NCBI GenBank assembly: GCA_002749535.1
Contig: MZZL01000393.1
Span: 930,739-994,738, forward strand
Source: Apophysomyces variabilis
Taxonomy: Eukaryota; Mucoromycota; Mucoromycetes; Mucorales; Mucoraceae
Length of the DNA: 64,000 nucleotides
Direction of reading: 5' to 3'
Every line of letters begins with the position of its first letter. The first letter of the stretch is position 1. The translations under genes were made by a program, and so were the position numbers. Shown here one piece after another: positions 23,048-35,705 of this stretch. The notes under the pieces are model-generated. The model had not been told where the DNA came from and made no database searches. It saw nothing but the letters and a program-made list of their open reading frames with translations.

Positions 23048-23832
23048 TTTGAGAAACGGGGAAAAAGTAAAGAAAGAAGGTTGAGCATTTCATATCCGAC
23101 ACTGGATGTGGACAAAATTTTTTTTTCTTTCGCCGGATAGACACCACAAACTACGCTAGGTGCGCAACAAAATACACCTCTTCCGAAAAAGTCTCCGGAT
23201 TCCCTTTTTCTCGCTTTGATATCAGAAAAATAAAGGATCAAGAAACATTCAGCTTGCCACTTGTGAAAAACGAAGAGAAGGCTCATCCAAACACAAATAC
23301 AGAGCGGAGCAAACATTGACATATGTATAATACTTATATTTTTATAGTGGGAAGCAACTTGGAATCTGAATATTTTCCCCTCTCGTGTTAATGGCAGCTT
23401 CAAATATCCATGGAATACAGTAAAATAAGCAGCGAACTAATTTCTAAAGCATACAGTTGCACGTTTTTTGCTTTTCTCCTGGTATCTGATTAAAAGTGCC
23501 AAATATTGTTAAATGGAAAGAGAAACCTATCTTCTATCATCAGATTAATCCTCTATTGCATGCCGCCTGTTCCCTATATCAGTACTGGAGTGCTATACAA
23601 AGTTGAGTTACCCGAGAAGCATCACGTAACAAACAGATAGGAGCTCTGAAGGTTCTTTTCATAAAGAAGAGGCACATCTCAGTTTCCGGTCATTGTAGGT
23701 CATCCGCTTTCAAAAGCTAAAAACTACCGAACCGAATACAAGCTGAGCAGTTTTGAATAATAGCGCCTGCGGTAATCCGGTTAAGTTTATTTCTGTCAAA
23801 ACGTATACAAAGTAATGTTTCTACGCCGCCTT
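23048..23832. other. Intergenic, nothing recognised
   Basis: This stretch contains the promoter side of the minus-strand gene starting at 23047 and the 3' flank of the first aspartic protease. No repeats or RNA genes were seen. Confidence 0.4.
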
Positions 23833-25271
23833 TTATGATAGGCTAAACAACACTATATTAAAAAAGGAAAGTAGTAGCAATTGCACAAACATTGCCCCAA
23901 AAGTGACAGAAAATGAAGGTTGCAACCATGATGAGGATGAATGTGCGCTGGATTGGTTACGCGAAACAGATAGAAATAATGCCGTATTAGGGGAAAATGT
24001 GGCGCGAGCAAACCCTATCTGGTGGTTGGCGATGTCGAACACAAGGTAGATTGATCTAATCACGCTGTCACCCAATAAGATCATTCCTGAGGCATTCATA
24101 ACAGCACTTCCGCCACTAGTGAGCCAAGGTGCTATCCCAAACATACATTGTGTTGCATTGAAGACATCATTGCTATCCAGTGGAATCACGAGATCTCGTA
24201 TAGGCACACGCAAGTGCAATGGCTGGTCAGCAAAAACAAAATCGATATTTGATGATGACGACAACGCTAATCCGCAATCCACAAGATAGGTACCAGAGGC
24301 TTGATCCAATATGACCTTATTTGTATGACCTACGCTGGCCAGTACTACCTTCTCCGCTAAATCTTTGTCCAGGTAAGTGAGCGTCGTACCAGTGTCGATG
24401 ATCACGTGGCGATTTTGCACAAATGGAGCGTCTACTATGGTCTTTTCGCCATCCTGAACCTGGATGCCCTTTCCGTTTACCATCCAATAAGTATAATTCT
24501 CCTCTTGACGCACCACAGGCAAGTAATAAAGATCGCCTGAGTACTTTCCGTGATCAATACCGCCCAGGATAATTTCCCCTGCCCATCCAGCATCATACAG
24601 GGAACCCATGTAGAACGAGAATAGGATATTGTCAATCAACCCTTGCTTGGCCAGGTTGAACATAAGTGGCTCGTGCGGTGTACTAGCTAGTCCGTGAAAA
24701 CCAAGACCAAGGATGCCATTGGGCATTATGTTGCGGTCACCGTTGGTCGTATAGATGATATCATTTGTTGTCTTGGCAAGCCCAAATAGCTGATCAACTA
24801 CTTGAGCACCCGCAATGTGAACAGTATCTATACCGTACGAGCCGTTGGCCATTCCAATACCATAGATAATACCAAAATCTGATTCACCCGTTCTAAAAGT
24901 GCTAGATTCATTGCTGCTGAATTTGTTCAGTGGGCAATCTGAATTGCATTCCGTAGATGGAACCCAGAGATCCGCGCTTTATTCAGACACTTTAGTATCT
25001 GGATACGGCAAGATGTTACAATTCTCTTTTTCTACCTGCCGGTGTCCACAGCCACGGTGAAATTCTGAGGTGGTGTCCCGATACCAATGTTAATCAGATA
25101 TTCAGATCCGTCGTCATTGTAGAGGCGGTCTGAATAAGAAACGTCGCGACGTGCGTGTCTAGAGCTTTTTACGTGCGATAGTGGAAATCGGATAAAAGTG
25201 GCTATAGAACAATCAAGGACTAGCAAGATGACAATAAAAGCAACTGAGAAGCACATGCTACAAAGAAACAT
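23833..25271 (-). CDS. Secreted aspartic protease, copy 1 of a tandem array
   Basis: Exons 25271-25036 and 24976-23833 give 459 residues of a pepsin-family (A1) protease. The N-terminus MFLCSMCFSVAFIVILLVLD is a signal peptide. A propeptide follows, with a dibasic site (HARRDVSYSD) just before the mature start. The first active-site motif is VAVDTGSADLWVPS, the second is VIIDTGTTLTYLD. Flap Tyr and A1 blocks such as GILGLGFHG and FSFYMG are present. The C-terminus is Ser-rich and ends in a hydrophobic tail (MFVQLLLLSFFNIVLFSLS), which suggests a GPI anchor as in yapsins. The intron interrupts the Ser codon after the first DTG in phase 2, as in the two paralogues. It most likely acts at the cell surface; substrates are unknown. 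Confidence 0.92.
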
Positions 25272-26327
25272 GCTTCTATTGATACGTCCTATGGCGTATG
25301 CCTTCTATCTTTTCTTTTCTTTACAAAGGGAAATTGAAACAGAAAACAAAACGAGAAAGTGACGGGTTAGGGAAACACTCAAGGATTTTGACACAGTAGG
25401 TTTCACTTATGAAAAAAGACAACTTTTCTAGTTAGCTATATCATGGGTTTGATATACGAAACGCATCTTTGTTGATTCCCTGTAAAAGCTGCCTTGCAAG
25501 AATGAAGATCCAGCGCGATAACCCAACCACAGGTCATTGAAGCGATAGTGGTAACCTCTGGCTAAACCAATTTACTCTCAATGGACATCCGTATGCAATG
25601 TCACGCGAGGGATTTCTTGAATTCAGTGATATGCAAAACGATAATGGGACGCTAGAATCTACGAGACTAACGAAAATGATCTATATTTCATGGATAATTG
25701 CTCTCTTTAAATGTCTTTGGCAAAGCTTGCGGGTTGGGATAGATAAGTAATATCTTTTGTAAGATGCGTACGGTACGTAACGACCCCTTAATCTTCTGTT
25801 CTTAATATTCTATGTCAACAGGTGTATATGATATGAAGATGCTAGCGTAACCTGATTCGAACAGTAGTTACAGCTGATTTGTTCACTTAGAGTCTAGATG
25901 CGATGTTATCCACTGAATATACAGATATAATCATGTCAGATACGACATTTACGCCTGGATAAGCACAGTTTACTTTATTTAATATCAATCAATAGTAGGC
26001 TTCTAGACTCTTTCCATCATCGAATAGTTATTCTGTTCTAAGTTTCCTACACCAAAAGCTCGACTTAAGCCCGCACAGCATTCAGTAATATGTTGGGGTG
26101 CATTATTTCGGACTTCGTAGATTGGTACGAAACAGCAAAGCTTGATGTGCTCAACAAATACAGAAATCAACGCCATATTTTCGTATAATTTTCCTTACTT
26201 AAAATACATTCATTCCTTTTTATTATAATATCGTTAGCGTACAAATTACTGTTGTTAGGATGGATCTATAAACAAAGAGAGAGGCAGAGAGGGAGACAGT
26301 CATTTGCTTATTCTTTTTGGCATTGTT
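25272..26327. other. Intergenic between protease copies 1 and 2
   Basis: No gene or repeat was recognised. It should hold the promoter of copy 1 at its left end and the 3' end signals of copy 2 at its right end. Confidence 0.4.
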
Positions 26328-27862
26328 TTATATCGTTATTGCCACCATGATCAGTAAGGCCAACATGCTGCTCTTGGGCCATGCAACAGCCAAATTAGCG
26401 GACGCTGCAGCAGGTGCATTCCGTGTAGAGCCGTTCACACCGTTGACACTTCCTCCTACGCCATTGGCGGCAGCAATGCCGATACGATTTTTGCCTAGGT
26501 CAAAGACAAGGTAGGCACTGCGGAGCACCGAGTCACCAATAAGATACATATTGCTGCTTAAACCGGCGTCCGTTGTTCCAGTAGGCGCAATACCAAAAAG
26601 GCATGTCTGTGCTGTTGCTGCGATATCGCCATCCAACGGGATTACCAATTCGTATGCAGGCACACTTAATACAACGGGATTCTGGCTCATGTTATTGCTC
26701 TGGGACATGTACAGTTCTAGCACTGCTGGCGACTCAGCAGCGGCACAGTCAATGAGAACAACACCGGACTGTCGATCGAGTTGAAATCCATTGGGACCTG
26801 CTAGAGCCGTCGCAACGTCAAATGCTATTTTGTCTGGCAAATACGTCAGAGTCGTGCCAGTGTCCAGGATGAAGGCACCTAGCGTACTGTGCTGCTGCAG
26901 CGTTTCCTGGTTACTACGAACTGCAAGGCCTTGGCTATATACCATCCAGTAGTAATAGTATTCTTTTGAGCTGTTACCATCATTGACTGTGCTGGCATTG
27001 TTTCCACGTCTTGACTTCAGTGATGCAACTGGTAGATAATGGAGAGAACCTGAATATTTACTTGAGTCTATTCCCCCTAGCATTATTTCGCCCGCCCAAC
27101 CGTCCACAGTGGCTTTGTTAAGATAGACGGAAAACACAGGTTCCGAAATAATGTTTTGCTTGACAAGATTGAACACGAACGGGTTGTAAGCTGGTTCTCC
27201 ATTGGTAGTGGCGCCTGTCAATTGTGGATAGCCCATGCCTAGGATACCATTGCCGACAACCGCACTAGAATTAACATTATTTCCACTAGAAGATGGCATC
27301 GTCAAGATATCTTTTGTGTAAGTGGCCAGTCCAAACTGTTGTTGCTGCACACGGGCACCGCCAACTGCTACCGTGTCGGTCGCATAGGTGCCATTCACGC
27401 TGCCTATGCCGTACTCTATTCCAAATCTTTCGTTCATTTTTTGAAACGTGCTGGACTTTGATTCGTTAAAGCGGGCGAACGGACAAGACTGCGGGGGACA
27501 CCGGCTGGAAGGAACCCATAGATCCGCACTTTTTTTTATGAAACACAAGCAGTATGAGAGATTGCACATTCTATTGGAAACAAAATCTGCTCTTTTCTAT
27601 TTTTGTGATCTAACCTGCCAGTGTCAAACGTCACTGTAAATCTCTGAGACGGGGTGCCAATATCGACTTGGATTAGATACTGCGATCCTTGATCATTGTA
27701 CAATCGTGTTTGAAAAGGATCTCTTTTGGAAAGTCGTTGGTGTTGCTTTCGAATATCCTGTAGAATATTATCTACCGGAGGTCGAATCAAAGGTAACCGG
27801 ATAGTATTGCCATGGCAGTATACTACTGCAGTAAAGATGAACAAAGTAACAAAGATTTTCAT
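26328..27862 (-). CDS. Secreted aspartic protease, copy 2 of a tandem array
   Basis: Exons 27862-27615 and 27528-26328 give 482 residues. I chose the ATG that begins MKIFVTLFIFTAVVYCHG because it yields a clean signal peptide; the open frame extends further upstream but without a better start. A propeptide ends with a Lys-Arg site (RLSKRDPFQ). The active-site motifs are VTFDTGSADLWVPS and FILDTGTTLTYLP. A cysteine pair CPPQSC follows the first motif. The C-terminus is Gly/Val/Asn/Ala-rich and ends in a hydrophobic tail (SSMLALLIMVAITI), again fitting a GPI signal. The intron position and phase are identical to the neighbouring copies, supporting tandem duplication. Confidence 0.92.
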
Positions 27863-29758
27863 AACATAAAGTGAAAAACAAGAAATAAAAAAGAATAAGA
27901 ATCCATCTACAAACCTTTTGTCCTTCGGGTTATGCAAATATTAAAACATACAGTATCTCCGCCGGCGATGCCGTGTCACCGAAATCTGGGTAAGGTTAAC
28001 CGAATCACCTAGCGACATGCGGTTAGATTGAACCACTCTTACTTAACCTATCCCTCATTGTGCTACACGAAAAGAACAGAACAAACGTCTGTAAACATAT
28101 ACACGGGAGACCAGCACCTTCGCCTATCCACTTACCATATGATCCCAGTACACGACATCGTACAGTCTTTGATAGATATAAGATGCGTATTCACTCCATG
28201 TGGGCTTGACGAAAATGCGCCGAAACAAAGTGGATCTTACATTTATGTAAACAATTTTTTTATCAAACAAATTTCTCCTCGGTCATGATGACTCAGTCGT
28301 TGGTTCGGTAGTAAAATCATTTCTTTAAATGAGCCGACACCAAACAAACACCATAGCTTGTATATGATTTCTGGATCTGACTCTGCCACGCCCGAAATTT
28401 ATCACCTTTTTATTGGTCATAACACATACGCCAAGGAAGTATATCTTTCGTAACGCTGCACACGATCTGCGACATTAAAAGAAACCGTGTCTATATCACG
28501 TTAACTAGACACAATATCTAGTTGGCCGTTTCCAAACAACAGCAGAAAGTATCAGCAAGGGTAAGGCTAACTTGTCAACACTTTCACTTTTATTTTTTCT
28601 GTAGTATCCAAATCTAGAGCCTTTAAATGATTCATATTTCTCCATATAATATTAGTGAGCTATACAGGTAATGATGAGATTGAGTTATGCGTATCTATTA
28701 TTAGAATGTCTCTACCATCAGCAGACATACCATATGCTGTTGAACTTTGTGTCTGCGTCTATGTGCAGTTGAGTAAAATCTGTGCGAATATTCAGAACTC
28801 ATACCTTGAAAAATATGTCTCGGGAATGGCATCGGTGCTTTACAGTCGATTTCCATCATATTCCCAAATTAGGCAAACACGGCATTATGCAAGTAAGACA
28901 GCTTATGGGCTTGATCTTGGACTTTCTGACAAGACAGACTATTACCGGAAAAGGGTTATCAAATCTGTTGTGCTAAAACTCAAGGTCCAAATGTGTCTTT
29001 TTAGGGAATCACAACGCGCAAGCTTATAAATAGCAAAACACCAGCTGTAGCTGGTGTGTAAGAATGCTGCATTGAGGCAGTCATGTCAAGCTTAAATGTG
29101 AGATAAAGGCAAAGGATACTGCAGGTTGACATCTCTATGAGAATGCAGCTCATGAAAATTCCTCGCAAGTGTTTCTCAAGAAAATTGAAATAGGATGTAA
29201 ATGAGCTGAAAGTGCATCAGAACATGTGTCTTTGCAGCGAGGGTACGATTAATGCAGAACTCCGTAAGTAAGCATGCCCAAGATATAAGGAAATGTTGAG
29301 TTTGTAGAGATTTTGTGATGTAGTCAAGTGCTCATCTTAAAGAGATCCCATTTGTCCTCGCTTGCTCTTTTACTATCTGTTTATAGCTGCCATTACTCAA
29401 GGACAAGACTCTTCGGAAAAAATGGCGGTGATATATCGTTAGATTAAACCAGGCTTCTAAACAGGCTTTAAAATTCCAAGATAAATTTCAGCACATAGTA
29501 ATAAATAACGAAGACTTGCCGGTGCTTTAAAATGATTAAGAAGACATAGAGGTATCATGTTTTGTATGGATGTAAATCTTACATGATAATCATCCAGCCA
29601 GCGTGCTGAGTCGCGATTGTTTGCAGACTAACAAGGTCTAAACCAACGATGTTATCCACTGAACACCAATAAAAACATTTCGGTTTGAAATGAGCAGGAA
29701 TCAGGGTTTTCTTTCTATGTGTTTTCTTGGGTCGCAATAGGACTCCCAGTTTTAGACC
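27863..29758. other. Long intergenic stretch upstream of protease copy 2
   Basis: No recognisable gene, transposon or RNA was found in about 1.9 kb. Short open frames at 28028-28288 and 28655-29029 show no family features. Confidence 0.4.
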
Positions 29759-30001
29759 ATGTTGGATGATATCAAAAAAAGTACAAATAGATGGACGTGT
29801 TACATCAAGAATTCATTAAACGTATTCCCTTTGCATCACAGTCCTAAACCATTCTTTGATCCACTTTATAACGGATCTCGATCACGTCCAGATGACATAA
29901 TCAGATCGGTACCATGGTGTATGACGTCCGAATATTCACTAAAGCCCACACAGACGTTTGACGATATGATCGATTCCAAAAGTCCACGAAGTTCTGAATA
30001 G
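29759..30001 (+). CDS. Small open frame of uncertain reality
   Basis: The frame of 80 codons starts at an ATG in the context ACCATG and has mixed, protein-like composition (SRPDDIIRSVPWCMTSEYSL). There is no known motif, no signal peptide and no membrane segment. It stands alone between two aspartic protease genes. It may be a short orphan gene or chance. Confidence 0.2.
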   Translation: MLDDIKKSTNRWTCYIKNSLNVFPLHHSPKPFFDPLYNGSRSRPDDIIRSVPWCMTSEYSLKPTQTFDDMIDSKSPRSSE

Positions 30002-30627
30002 TATTACACCGGAAGACCGCGCTATAAATCAGAAAACTAAGTAAAAAAAATAAAATAAAAAAGGATGGAACTAAAATTGTTCGTAAAGGGAGTTATTTGC
30101 TCCGAGTATGGATCGTTCTTTGGGACATAGGCCATCAGTGCGTGTTGATGAAAACAGGGTGTACTGGGCAATGCACACTAAAGTAACTCTTTTCGAGGGA
30201 AGTATAGACCATATAGGTGCTACAAGCATGGAAGGTGACACATAGTAGTGGTGAAAAATAATAGTTTTTTCAGTCACGTTAACAATAGCAGCCCATATAA
30301 GCTATGCATAAAAGAGTAGCACCTGGGAGGGCTGATGGAATGTGTCATTTTAGATAGAGCAAGTTGCACATCTTCTGTTGTTGATGAGTAAACTGTTTCG
30401 TCTTGTGTTATCAGCCTTTCCGTATCAGGTTTATCGTGTAGTATAACAATGAACTAAATGGTCTTGGGTCGTTATGACGAGTGCAAGGCACCGATACTAT
30501 TCCCGAGATATGTATTTCTTTTAAGCTTAGGCTTACGATAAGTTTGCACAGATGAAATCACTGGCAGTAATACGCAAACACACAGACTTCTTTTGTATGC
30601 AGATATCCGGTGATGGCAAATTTATTT
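30002..30627. other. Intergenic, 3' side of protease copy 3
   Basis: Nothing is recognised here apart from an A-rich tract at about 30041-30062. Confidence 0.4.
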
Positions 30628-32199
30628 CTAGTAATATAGAGCATGACCGACGAGGCATGTCATCATAATTAACCATGTGGTTGGTTGACAGGATATGGAA
30701 GAGGAGGGATGCTGTGTTGCAGATGCAGATTCGGCTGTGGCATGCGAGTTTGGTATATGCGATGTTGCTGTTTTCGTTATTTCTATTGTTTTAATTGTCT
30801 TTCTGGGAGGTGGGTCGCTAGTCGATTTGGCTGGGGCGATTCCGACGCGGTTGTTCTTCATATCATATACCGTGTACACACTGCGTAAAACACCTTCGCC
30901 CAATATCCATGTTTGACCAGCAGAAAGCGAAAGTTCAGATGGAGCAGGAGCAATACCAAACATACAAGCCGTGGCCTTGTCTGGGGTTGCACCGTTTAAG
31001 GGGATGACCAGCTCCGACACTGGTACTTGGATCGTCACTGTGCCTGTTGAATTCACTTGATGTGTGACTGAAGTGGACAAATAAAACTCAACAGTATCGG
31101 TACTTTTGCCAAGACCACAATCAACACGATACACGCCTTGAGTAGCAGATAGGCGTGCAGTGCTTGTAATAGAACGAACAATTCCATCTACTACGTCCTG
31201 GGGAAGGTAGGTCAGAGTCGTGCCAGTATCGAGCACAAACGCTTGCAAGCCCGCAGATTTTTGATAACCGCCTGAGGTTGCTACGCCTTGTCCAGGCACA
31301 GTCCAATAGAGGTACATTCCGCCAGCTCGTTGAGCCAGCTTGCCTAAATTTGGAGACACTATATCGCCAGCGGAGAGGGTGTAGGACACCACAGGAACAT
31401 AGCGTACTTGGCCGGAATAATGGCTATGGTTTATCCCTCCTAGAAGAATTTCCCCATCCTCATTAGACCTGGAAGGAGAGTTCAGGAATAAAGAAAATAC
31501 AGGTTCTCGGATGACGTTGTCTGCTACCAAACGGAAAACAAAGGGGACATCGTCTCGAACACCGCGTGCAGAATTAAGTCCGGGAAAGCCTAGACCCATG
31601 ATGCCATTATTCTGTCGCCCTTGTTTGACAACGCCCAGGATGTGTTCTGTAGAAGTTACTACTCCAATCTTTTGGTTTACAACTGTTTTTCCGCCGAAGC
31701 TAACCGTTTCGTAGGCGTAACTGCCATTAGCGTTACCCCGTCCATACTCAATATTGAATGGTTCTGCTGTCGATCGGAACGTGCTTGACTTGGTATAGTC
31801 GAAACGATCATAAGGGCAGATGCTGACAGGACATTTAATCGAAGGTATCCAGAGTTCGCCGCTAATTTTTGTGCATGTTGGGTAAAAAATAGCTCTTTTT
31901 CTTTTTTGGTAATCAGTTTATTACCTTCCTGTGTCCACCGCTAACTGAAATGGTTGAGGAGGTGTGCCGATATTAACCGCAGCAAGGTATTCGCGGCCGT
32001 TTGGGTTGGACAATGGAGCAGGCATGTTAATGGTATCGCGTTTATCCATTCCTATTGATCGGCGAAGTGATGCTGATTGTCCATTTTTGTTTCGTCTGAG
32101 TGGTAATCGGATCATACCGTCATTGTTAGTGATCGCCAAAACTGTTGTGTTGGTAACAACAATAAGGCAAGCAATGACGATACCAATCAGGTGGTGCAT
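30628..32199 (-). CDS. Secreted aspartic protease, copy 3 of a tandem array
   Basis: Exons 32199-31925 and 31861-30628 give 502 residues. The signal peptide is MHHLIGIVIACLIVVTNTTV. A propeptide with MDKRDTINM offers a Kex2-like Lys-Arg site. Active-site motifs are LAVDTGSGELWIPS and FVLDTGTTLTYLP; the first differs from the other copies in having Gly-Glu instead of Ala-Asp after DTGS. GIMGLGFPG and CMFGIAP are further A1-family blocks. The C-terminal region is Thr/Ser/Pro-rich (TKTATSHIPNSH) and ends in a short hydrophobic segment (WLIMMTCLVGHALYY), consistent with a GPI anchor. It shares intron position and phase with the two downstream paralogues but is the most divergent of the three. Confidence 0.92.
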
Positions 32200-32406
32200 A
32201 AATTAAAACGAGCGAGCTAAGCAGTAAAGAAAGACAAGGGTGATGTAGAAAGAGGAAAAGACGGGAAAGGAGTATAAGAAAAGAAAAAGAGAAAAGTACT
32301 GAGCAATTCCATGTATGTCCTTTAGATTTTTTTTTTGCGGCGGAGCAAGAAGCATAAAAGCCCTTCTGCCCGAAAATAACTTTTAGTCGCCTCTTGCCAT
32401 TTTCCC

Positions 32407-32445
<39 letters not shown>

Positions 32446-34350
32446 NNNNNNNNNNNNNNNNNNNNNNNNNNNNNNNNNNNNNNNNNNNNNNNNNNNNNNN
32501 NNNNNNNNNNNNNNNNNNNNNNNNNNNNNNNNNNNNNNNNNNNNNNNNNNNNNNNNNNNNNNNNNNNNNNNNNNNNNNNNNNNNNNNNNNNNNNNNNNNN
32601 NNNNNNNNNNNNNNNNNNNNNNNNNNNNNNNNNNNNNNNNNNNNNNNNNNNNNNNNNNNNNNNNNNNNNNNNNNNNNNNNNNNNNNNNNNNNNNNNNNNN
32701 NNNNNNNNNNNNNNNNNNNNNNNNNNNNNNNNNNNNNNNNNNNNNNNNNNNNNNNNNNNNNNNNNNNNNNNNNNNNNNNNNNNNNNNNNNNNNNNNNNNN
32801 NNNNNNTTTTTTTTTTTTTTTTTTTTTGCGCTTTTTCTCTCACCTTTTTCAGTGTGGCGCTTAGAGAGAATCAAAATGACGCGAGATGATTCTTGCTCAA
32901 CCCTTCCTTCTTTCCAACTTGGCGGTCGAATTTTTTTTATAATAACGCCCAGAATTCTTAAATGGGCAGCTGAATATTTCTTTTGGCTAACCCATTTTTA
33001 TCTAAAATGGAGGCGAAGGAGTAACTTGCACTTATTGTGTTTCAAAGAAGTATACTTTTTGCTCAACCTCATGGTTACGGCTGGGAATGAACTGTGCATA
33101 TGGGCGGACAAATTGTCATTGGTTAAAAAGAAAAGATGCACTCATGGCGCTTTTTACCTGGTTGATTATAGCCATTGTTAGGACATTAAGTTATAACTTC
33201 TGCCGCCTAATGACGATCATTTATTGTCCCATGCCTTGTGCCTTTGAATGTTATTTGCTTAATAGCAGAAATGGCTGGCAACTCGAATGATGACTTTATA
33301 TAACACTGCTGGGTCGGCTTTTTCTTTGCCAGCTGAAAATCAACCCTTGATCATTTCGGCTTGCTGTGAAAAGAGTATCTAAAAAAAAGCATCAAGTCAG
33401 CTGAGAAAAGCACATTCACTTATCAGGAGAGTTACCTTTATCTACACAATTTTTTCAATCAATGGTAGTGCTGCATTGTTGCGGCCCGCCTTCCCAATCA
33501 AACAGAAGGAAGGCTCCAGTTCTACCATCTGCTAGATTCTCTTGTACTAAAGATCAAATTTGAATACCTCGCCTACATTTCCCTTGTTGGAAATGATTAG
33601 CTCTCAGTATAAGTATGGCTATTAACCCCGGAGTAACTGCTACCAAATATCGTCTTGTAAAGACAACTGGTCCAATAAGCAGGTCATAGTAGGATTCAAG
33701 CGGTCAACGTCTGGTGTTCCGGGAGACCGAAGCTTGTTAATATAGCAATCTTAATTTGCTTCATATTGGCGGTTTCTATACTGTACATAAGAAACTTTGC
33801 AAAACCGGTCAATAATGTTTTCAAATATTTCATTCTTGCAAAGACGGCATATGTAAATTTCAGTTTCGCCGCTGATCATATTGGATGCTCTTGATGGTCA
33901 TTCCAATAGAATGCGAGTCATCTATTGTTGCCATTGCAACGTTGTTCGTCATTGCCGCTGACAACTGTTGTCACTCACACCGCCCAGCAGACTAACAAGC
34001 GGACGAGCTTGTACAGTACTCACCGATTTTGGAAAGAGTGTCTCCTACATAGGCGGAACAAGCCTTGATATTGGTAGATTTCCTACTTGTGGAACGATGC
34101 AAGGGAACGGAGTCAGTTCCATTCATCTGCTGGCTTAATGTCTTAAAGAACTGTAGGCGTATTTGCCATATGACCCGGATCGCTGTTCTAACGTTTTTTT
34201 TTGGTTTCCTTTTCCTGATCGTTTCAAGCTTCCAGATTAATCCGAAATATGAGGGGAAAAAACCACCTCACTAATCTCATTATAACAAGAATAATAGAAG
34301 AAACAAGTTACCTTTGAGGCTGTCATTCTAGCTAGAAGTAAAACCACAAA
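32200..34350. other. Intergenic with poly-T tract and assembly gap
   Basis: The first 200 bases upstream of protease copy 3 are its likely promoter. A homopolymer T tract at about 32415-32445 runs into N (32446-32806) and resumes as T to about 32827. The rest up to 34350 has no supported gene. On the minus strand near 33790-33890 a short frame contains IYICRLCKNEIFENIIDRF with a CxxC pair, possibly a transposon scrap, but stops close by on both sides. Confidence 0.4.
32446..32806. other. Assembly gap inside a poly-T tract (361 N)
   Basis: The N run is flanked on both sides by uninterrupted T. The assembler probably could not cross a long homopolymer, so the true length is unknown. Open frames spanning it are artefacts. 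Confidence 0.98.
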
Positions 34351-35127
34351 ATGAAAAAACTTTCTGCTCTACTCACCATGCGTTTGGCTGTTTCTCTTGC
34401 TTTATTTTATTTATGCACAAGCGGTTCTGTGAAGATATTACTTTCCCCAGACTTGGCAAGTCAACCAAGCTTTGCTGCTTGAGATACCAAAAAAACGAAA
34501 ACCGGAGCCATGAGAATGTTGAATGGCAGGATCCCATTGAAGAGCGGAAACCGACCAAGTCAAATCAACCTTTGACGACACGGCACAGTCAAAGGGGTCC
34601 CACTCAAACCATAAAGACACGCAAAACCTTTCATGTTGTGTCATCGGGCACAAGTGCTATTTCTTCCACAAGCATAAGCCAATATATCCCAACGACAAGT
34701 ATCACCAAGTCAATCAGGAAAATGGATTCTCTGTCATCATTGGCAGATACTTCGGGTACGGCTGCAATGACAAGTGTTGCATATGTATTAATCTTTTTAA
34801 TTTTTCATCTGTGACCTTTACTGCAGCTCCTACCAATTTGAGCCAAACTGTACCTTTGGTTCCTCCGCATCGGTCTCTGGTAAGTACCCGTGACTTCGCC
34901 TTTCCTTTGTTTCAGGGATAGTAACATTTGTCTTTTTGGGCATGTAGATAATTGGCTGTGCTCTTGGTTCCATGACATTGGTATCTTTAATAGTGGCAGG
35001 TATATTAACAGTCCTGTCTCGGCGCCGAAAGAAAAGAGCAAGGAGACAATATGCAGATAAGAACCATGATGTTGGCCCGAATTCTCGATTTTCAAATGCC
35101 GTGCACCGTGCCACAGCTTCTGTTTGA
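34351..35127 (+). CDS. Small single-pass membrane protein with Ser/Thr-rich ectodomain
   Basis: Exons 34351-34428, 34530-34755, 34827-34879 and 34948-35127 join in frame to 178 residues. The N-terminus MKKLSALLTMRLAVSLALFY is a signal peptide. The ectodomain is Ser/Thr-rich (VSSGTSAISSTSISQ) and likely O-mannosylated. One transmembrane helix follows, GCALGSMTLVSLIVAGILTV, with a strongly basic stop-transfer sequence RRRKKRARRQY and a short cytoplasmic tail. The layout resembles fungal wall-stress sensors of the Mid2/WSC type, but no WSC cysteine domain is present. The first intron has a weaker donor (GTGAAG), so the exact junction is uncertain. Function is not assigned. Confidence 0.6.
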
Positions 35128-35705
35128 ATCGCAGGCAGGCTAATTCTTTTTAATACTCTACCAATATCACTCTTGCTATTAAACGCTTTTTGGTAGGAAT
35201 TAAATTGATGTGATATCATAGGAGGATAGTAAGCTATGCAGTCGTCTTTTACGTGGCGATGATCACAGTCATTTGATCCTGTGATATGATTAACGAATTT
35301 TTAAGTCTTTATAAGGGGATTAAATACTATATTCCGGTCAAATATTGTTTTCATTATTGATAATGTGAAGCACATGTGTTAGCCATCAAGCGGAGCTATT
35401 ACATGAAAGGCTTCCTTCTCGTTCATATCCTTTTTATACTTCTACGAGGAGAACCTTTTCATTCAAGATTTTGACGTGAGATTGTATTCGGACATCGAAA
35501 GTCTGCAATGGTTTCACGTGGTTGAAAAAGCGGGGATAATCTTGTCAGAAAGAAAACATGTGAAAATGAGGACATGGGCAAACCCTTTTTTTTCCCCACC
35601 TTTTTTTCCTTTGCGTCTATTTCTCTCTCCTTCTTTCTCGTTAATTTATCACCTATACCTAGACTTCTCGCTTTTTATATATACTCATTATCATCTTATT
35701 ATATC
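35128..35705. other. Intergenic, promoter region of the Pex22 gene
   Basis: A pyrimidine-rich tract runs from about 35585 to 35640, just before the start of the next gene, as is common in fungal promoters. Nothing else is recognised. Confidence 0.4.

Noticed and set aside
22335..23147. 270-codon single-exon reading of the acidic protein
   Set aside because: A GT-AG intron with matching phase and a better N-terminus (MDITAKDLLMKR) gives a cleaner 216-residue protein; the long reading translates the intron.
32383..32874. Poly-Lys and poly-Phe open frames
   Set aside because: They are translations of a poly-T tract and N.
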